Origin: Stenogyne calaminthoides
Taxonomy: Eukaryota; Streptophyta; Magnoliopsida; Lamiales; Lamiaceae
Assembly: GCA_037126765.1 (NCBI GenBank)
Contig: JBBCBC010000034.1
Span: 20,148,691-20,212,690 of the forward strand
Length of the DNA: 64,000 nt
Direction: 5' to 3'
Part shown: piece after piece, positions 60,963 to 64,000 of the stretch
How the letters are laid out: each line of letters begins with the position of its first letter
Position numbering within the stretch: position 1 is the first letter of the stretch
Position numbers and translations under genes: made by a program
Notes under the pieces: model-generated
What the model was told of the DNA's origin: nothing
Seen by the model: the letters and a program-made list of their open reading frames with translations, nothing else
The model's database searches: none

Positions 60963-61676
60963 TAGCATCTAACCCGACGTATTAAGTCTACACAAGATTG
61001 AAAATATTTTTTATATCATTAATTTTAAATTAAATACTTCAAATATTTAATTAGTTTGATTAATTCAATTATAAATGTAATTTTTGTTTCTAATATTATA
61101 TGTGCATATTTCATTCATTTCTTATTATAAATTACTCCTTCATATTCTTCTTAATGTTTTTTTTTGTCTTTTAGAACATTTATGTAATCAATGTCTTCTG
61201 ATATGTTCTCCCCTCATTATATCATATATATACCCATAATCATTAATTTGCATGATCATTAAAAAAATTTATGTCAACATTAACCTTAATTTTTTTATCA
61301 TTAAATATTTATAACAGTAAATACCTTTGGCTGGAAAAACTATTCATACAACATATTTATAGAAAAATTAAAAATTTTAATAACTGCGAAAAATAATCAT
61401 TAGCGGTATATATGAGATAATAATGGTGAAAATTTTAAACATATATGTATTATGTAAATAATATACAAGACTGAAATGAATATTACATCCAATTTTAATG
61501 GAATGAAATAATTTAAAATAAAAAAATGAATGAAAATATGCATAAATAATATTAAAATATAAAAATTATACATATAAGTAAATTAATTAAATATTTTTAA
61601 ATATTTTAATTAAAATTAATAAAATAAACTATTTTAAATCACGCGTAGTACACGGGGACGGGTTACATGCTAGTAA
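60961..61676. mobile_element. Short AT-rich element with ACTAGCAT...ATGCTAGT inverted ends
   Basis: The left end ACTAGCATCTAACCCG and the right end CGGGTTACATGCTAGT are inverted copies with one mismatch. About 716 bp, no coding region and no clear target duplication. The right end also resembles a Helitron 3' end (CTAGT), so the class is open. A related end is at 53940-53983. Confidence 0.5.
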
Positions 61677-61960
61677 GGTATAAGGATATTCATAGTCTTT
61701 TTCAATACAAAATCTTTAATTCCTACAATTTTTTAAAATTCCTACAATGGGTAAAAGAAAAGAAGGTCTTTCATGATCGAGTTTCTCTTCTTAATTTTGG
61801 TTAGCAGGAGTTTGAAATGTATCTTTATATCTCTTATAATTGAAAGTTAAATTCATATTCAATGGTCTTTTTTTTGGCATCTTCTGTTTCCTCTTATTCT
61901 TATATATAAAAAAAAAACACTTCGTATAATTATGAACAAGAAATTAATTGATTCCAAATT
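61677..61960. repeat. Duplicated block, copy 2: downstream part
   Basis: Matches 55175-55430 (see words listed there); marks the right limit of the tandem duplication around the thionin-like genes. Confidence 0.7.
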
Positions 61961-62098
61961 TCCAAAGTCAGCGTTTATAAAATATCATATATTTGATGGC
62001 AAATTAGTACGTTCAGGCTACCTGAATTTCCAGTATGGTTTTATCAGGCCATTTCATATGATTGTTTAGTTTATCGATGTTTCAAGAGAAATATTATC

Positions 62099-62346
62099 GC
62101 GTTCGGTATGTTTAAAGAATGATAATAGTAATGAGTATTATTGGAGGTTAATCAATAAGGGTTATTGATTGCATTATTATTGCTTGATAAAAACATCAAT
62201 CAGGGTGTCATGTAAGATGGGATGAGTGGGTGAGGGTAATCAATTGCTTAATTTTATTCTCATTACTTGTATATCAAAATTATCAAGCAACATCAATAGA
62301 AGTGACTCTCATTATCCACTTTCATTACCCTCAATCAACCAGGCCT
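62099..62346. mobile_element. Possible MITE with GCGTTCGG/AGGCC ends
   Basis: Imperfect inverted pairing: GATAATAGTAATGAG near the left against CTCATTACTTGTATATC; TTATTGCTTGATA against TATCAAGCAACAT; and ends GCGTTCGGTATG against CAACCAGGCC. Ends and duplication are not sharp. Confidence 0.35.
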
Positions 62347-62439
62347 TTAACTCTTCATGATCATGACCGTATGATCTAATTGAAGAAAAAAGAGAAATTA
62401 TTGATAGTTACAAATTTTTGGGATTAAATTTTTTGTAGT

Positions 62440-62677
62440 CACTAATACAGATTTGGGCTTGGAGAGCTGTTAAAAATGACCTTGGAGAGCGGTTATAACA
62501 GCTCTCCAAGTAACAACTGTCCAAGCTTGGACAGCTGATAAAAAATCGATGTCCAAGATATTGCATTTGGACAGTGGTTTTTAACCGCATTGCAAATTAA
62601 TTTAGGCAACGATTTATAAATCATTTGTCCAAAAACATTCATTTGGACAAATGATTTAAAAACCGCTCTCTTACCCC

Positions 62678-62735
<58 letters not shown>

Positions 62736-62873
62736 CACTTGGACAAATGCTAAAAAAAATTTGTCAATATATATATATATTTTAATTTTAATTTATATTT
62801 TTAAAATCCTGTTTATATAAAACCAAAACCAAAATTAAAAACCAAACTTTATACCACACGATAATATATATAC
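62440..62873. mobile_element. Possible CACTA-type end with inverted sub-repeats
   Basis: Begins CACTAATACAG at 62440 and carries several palindromic units: CTTGGAGAGC...GCTCTCCAAG (62491-62520), TGTCCAAGCTTGGACA (62518-62533) and TTTGTCCAAAAACATTC/TTTGGACAAATG (62618-62652). Sub-terminal repeats of this kind are usual in CACTA elements. A (TA)n run follows at 62682-62731, and a Sire-type LTR cuts in at 62874. Confidence 0.4.
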
Positions 62874-64000
62874 TGTTGGGAGATGAATTTAATAAAAAAA
62901 TGATTTTGATTAGATCCCAAACCCCCTGAGTATGACATGTTCAGGATAATCTTGATAGTTGAGTCAGGATTCAGTTTTAGAGTATTCAGGATGTTATCGC
63001 AAAATGTATAGTCAGCAGATATATCAAAGTTAGATCAAGATTCAAGAACTCAATAAGTTTCAAGAAACCGGTTTCAAAGATGAAATCGGAAGTTTCAAGA
63101 CTCGGCCAGGAAACCGAGATATCAAGACTCAAGATGAAATCAAGAATCAAGACTCAAGATGAAATCAAGAATCAAGACTCAAAGATGAAGATTCCCAGAT
63201 ATCACCAAGATATCTCAGGAAGACTCGTAAGAAGTCAAGACTCGTAAGACCTCAAGACTCAAGACTCAAGACACGTAAAATGTAAGATCAAGAATCAAGA
63301 TCAAGAATATCAAGGCATAAAGAATTATCGATGACTCAAGAATGTAATCAATGCTCAAGATAAACCCGAATGTTCCGAGGCATCGAAAAATATCTATCTG
63401 AAGGATTCAATACTGAGAAGATCGTGATTCCTTAGAAAAATAGATATTGCCCAAGACTTTCAAATGCAGACAAAAGGAACTAAGACAAAGTGTTGTTAAG
63501 GTTATATCAACTCAGAGATTGTAACCAAAAGAGTCGTTGAGTTGTCTACCTTTAAACCGGAGACAAAAGTCGAGAAAAGAGGAAGACAAAGATCGCATTC
63601 ATATCGACAATCGACAATGACAGTCCTTTGTCAAAAAAGATGTCGAAGTACTAAGTTCGATCGCGCAAAAAGTGAAGACCGGCTATATGAAAGGTTATTG
63701 CCTAAAATGTGTTAGGGAGTGTCAAACCCTAAATATAGCCGTTTCTCACACACCATAAGAGGAAACTCACGAAGCTATCTCTCCAACGGATATTTTTTCA
63801 AGAGTGACCTTGGTGTATGCCTATAAATACTTGTGACCTTCTACATTGAAAGGTTACGGGAAATTTGTAAGCAACTCAAGACCTCAAACTTATTATTGCA
63901 AGTTGAAGCACTCGAAAAACCGAGAATTTCCCAAGTGCTTTAAATCGAAGAGAGTTCATTCCACTAAGTCTAGCTTGATAAGAAATATCCAAAGCTTAGT
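62874..64000 (+). repeat. Sire-type (B family) LTR, plus orientation, cut by the window end
   Basis: Starts TGTTGGGAGATG after TATAC and matches the 5' LTR of Sire-1 (17004-18825) in reverse complement, including the TATA box TATAAATA at 63822-63829 and the run before it (GAGTGACCTTGGTGTATGCC against its complement near 18070-18100). About two thirds of the LTR is in the window. What follows it cannot be seen. Confidence 0.85.

Noticed and set aside
60961..61676. Helitron
   Set aside because: Only the CTAGT-like right end fits; the inverted left end is not expected for a Helitron, so the class is left open.
62869..62873. TATAC before the LTR at 62874, the same as the duplication at 40714 and 48014
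   Set aside because: A common AT-rich 5-mer; without the other end of this element it is not evidence of a link.

Overview
The window looks like nuclear DNA of a dicot-like flowering plant. It is AT-rich, packed with Ty1/copia and Ty3/gypsy LTR retrotransposons inserted into one another, and has a short, less repetitive segment (about 53.9-62.8 kb) with two related small cysteine-rich secreted-protein genes. I cannot name the species. I see no rRNA, tRNA, CRISPR or organellar gene. One run of 500 N (3028-3527) is an assembly gap.

Region 1 (1-23763). A minus-strand copia element, Copia-1, runs off the left edge. Its integrase is split by a Sirevirus-like copia element, Sire-1 (minus; pieces 5080-5430 and 14636-18825). 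Sire-1 is itself split by a complete plus-strand copia element, Copia-2 (5436-14630, target duplication TCCTG). Another LTR of the Copia-1/2 family (3528-5079) lies between the gap and Sire-1.

Region 2 (23764-51130). A minus-strand Tat-type gypsy element, Tat-1, is the host for a second nest. It carries gag, protease, reverse transcriptase, RNase H plus a second RNase H, and integrase. It is interrupted by a complete copia element, Copia-3 (27191-36078, GATGT); by a solo LTR (38403-40584, AGAAG) that contains another solo LTR (38764-40358, CCCCC); and by an A-family solo LTR (40719-48013, TATAC). The last contains a coding-free LTR element (41583-47161, CAAGC), whose right LTR contains a further solo LTR (45198-46824, CATAC). 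Each of these insertions has matching 5-bp target duplications, so the order of events can be read directly.

Region 3 (49140-53845). A different copia element, Copia-4, lies in two halves of opposite orientation (minus 49140-50291, plus 51131-53845) with gypsy-like LTR/leader DNA between them. This fits a roughly 2-kb inversion.

Region 4 (53846-64000). A tandem duplication carries two thionin-like genes. The copy at 59490-60580 looks intact with two exons and twelve cysteines. The copy at 54587-54826 has a net one-base loss in its signal peptide and no second exon. Both have the same foldback MITE just after the shared splice donor. The segment also holds a pogo/Tigger fragment, a hAT-type element (57416-58945, 8-bp duplication) containing a Mutator-type MITE (57868-58705), other short inverted-repeat elements, TA microsatellites, and a Sire-type LTR entering at 62874 and running off the right edge.

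All retrotransposon coding regions have stops, frameshifts or missing parts, so they are annotated as pseudogenes. The thionin-like gene is the only plausible working host gene.
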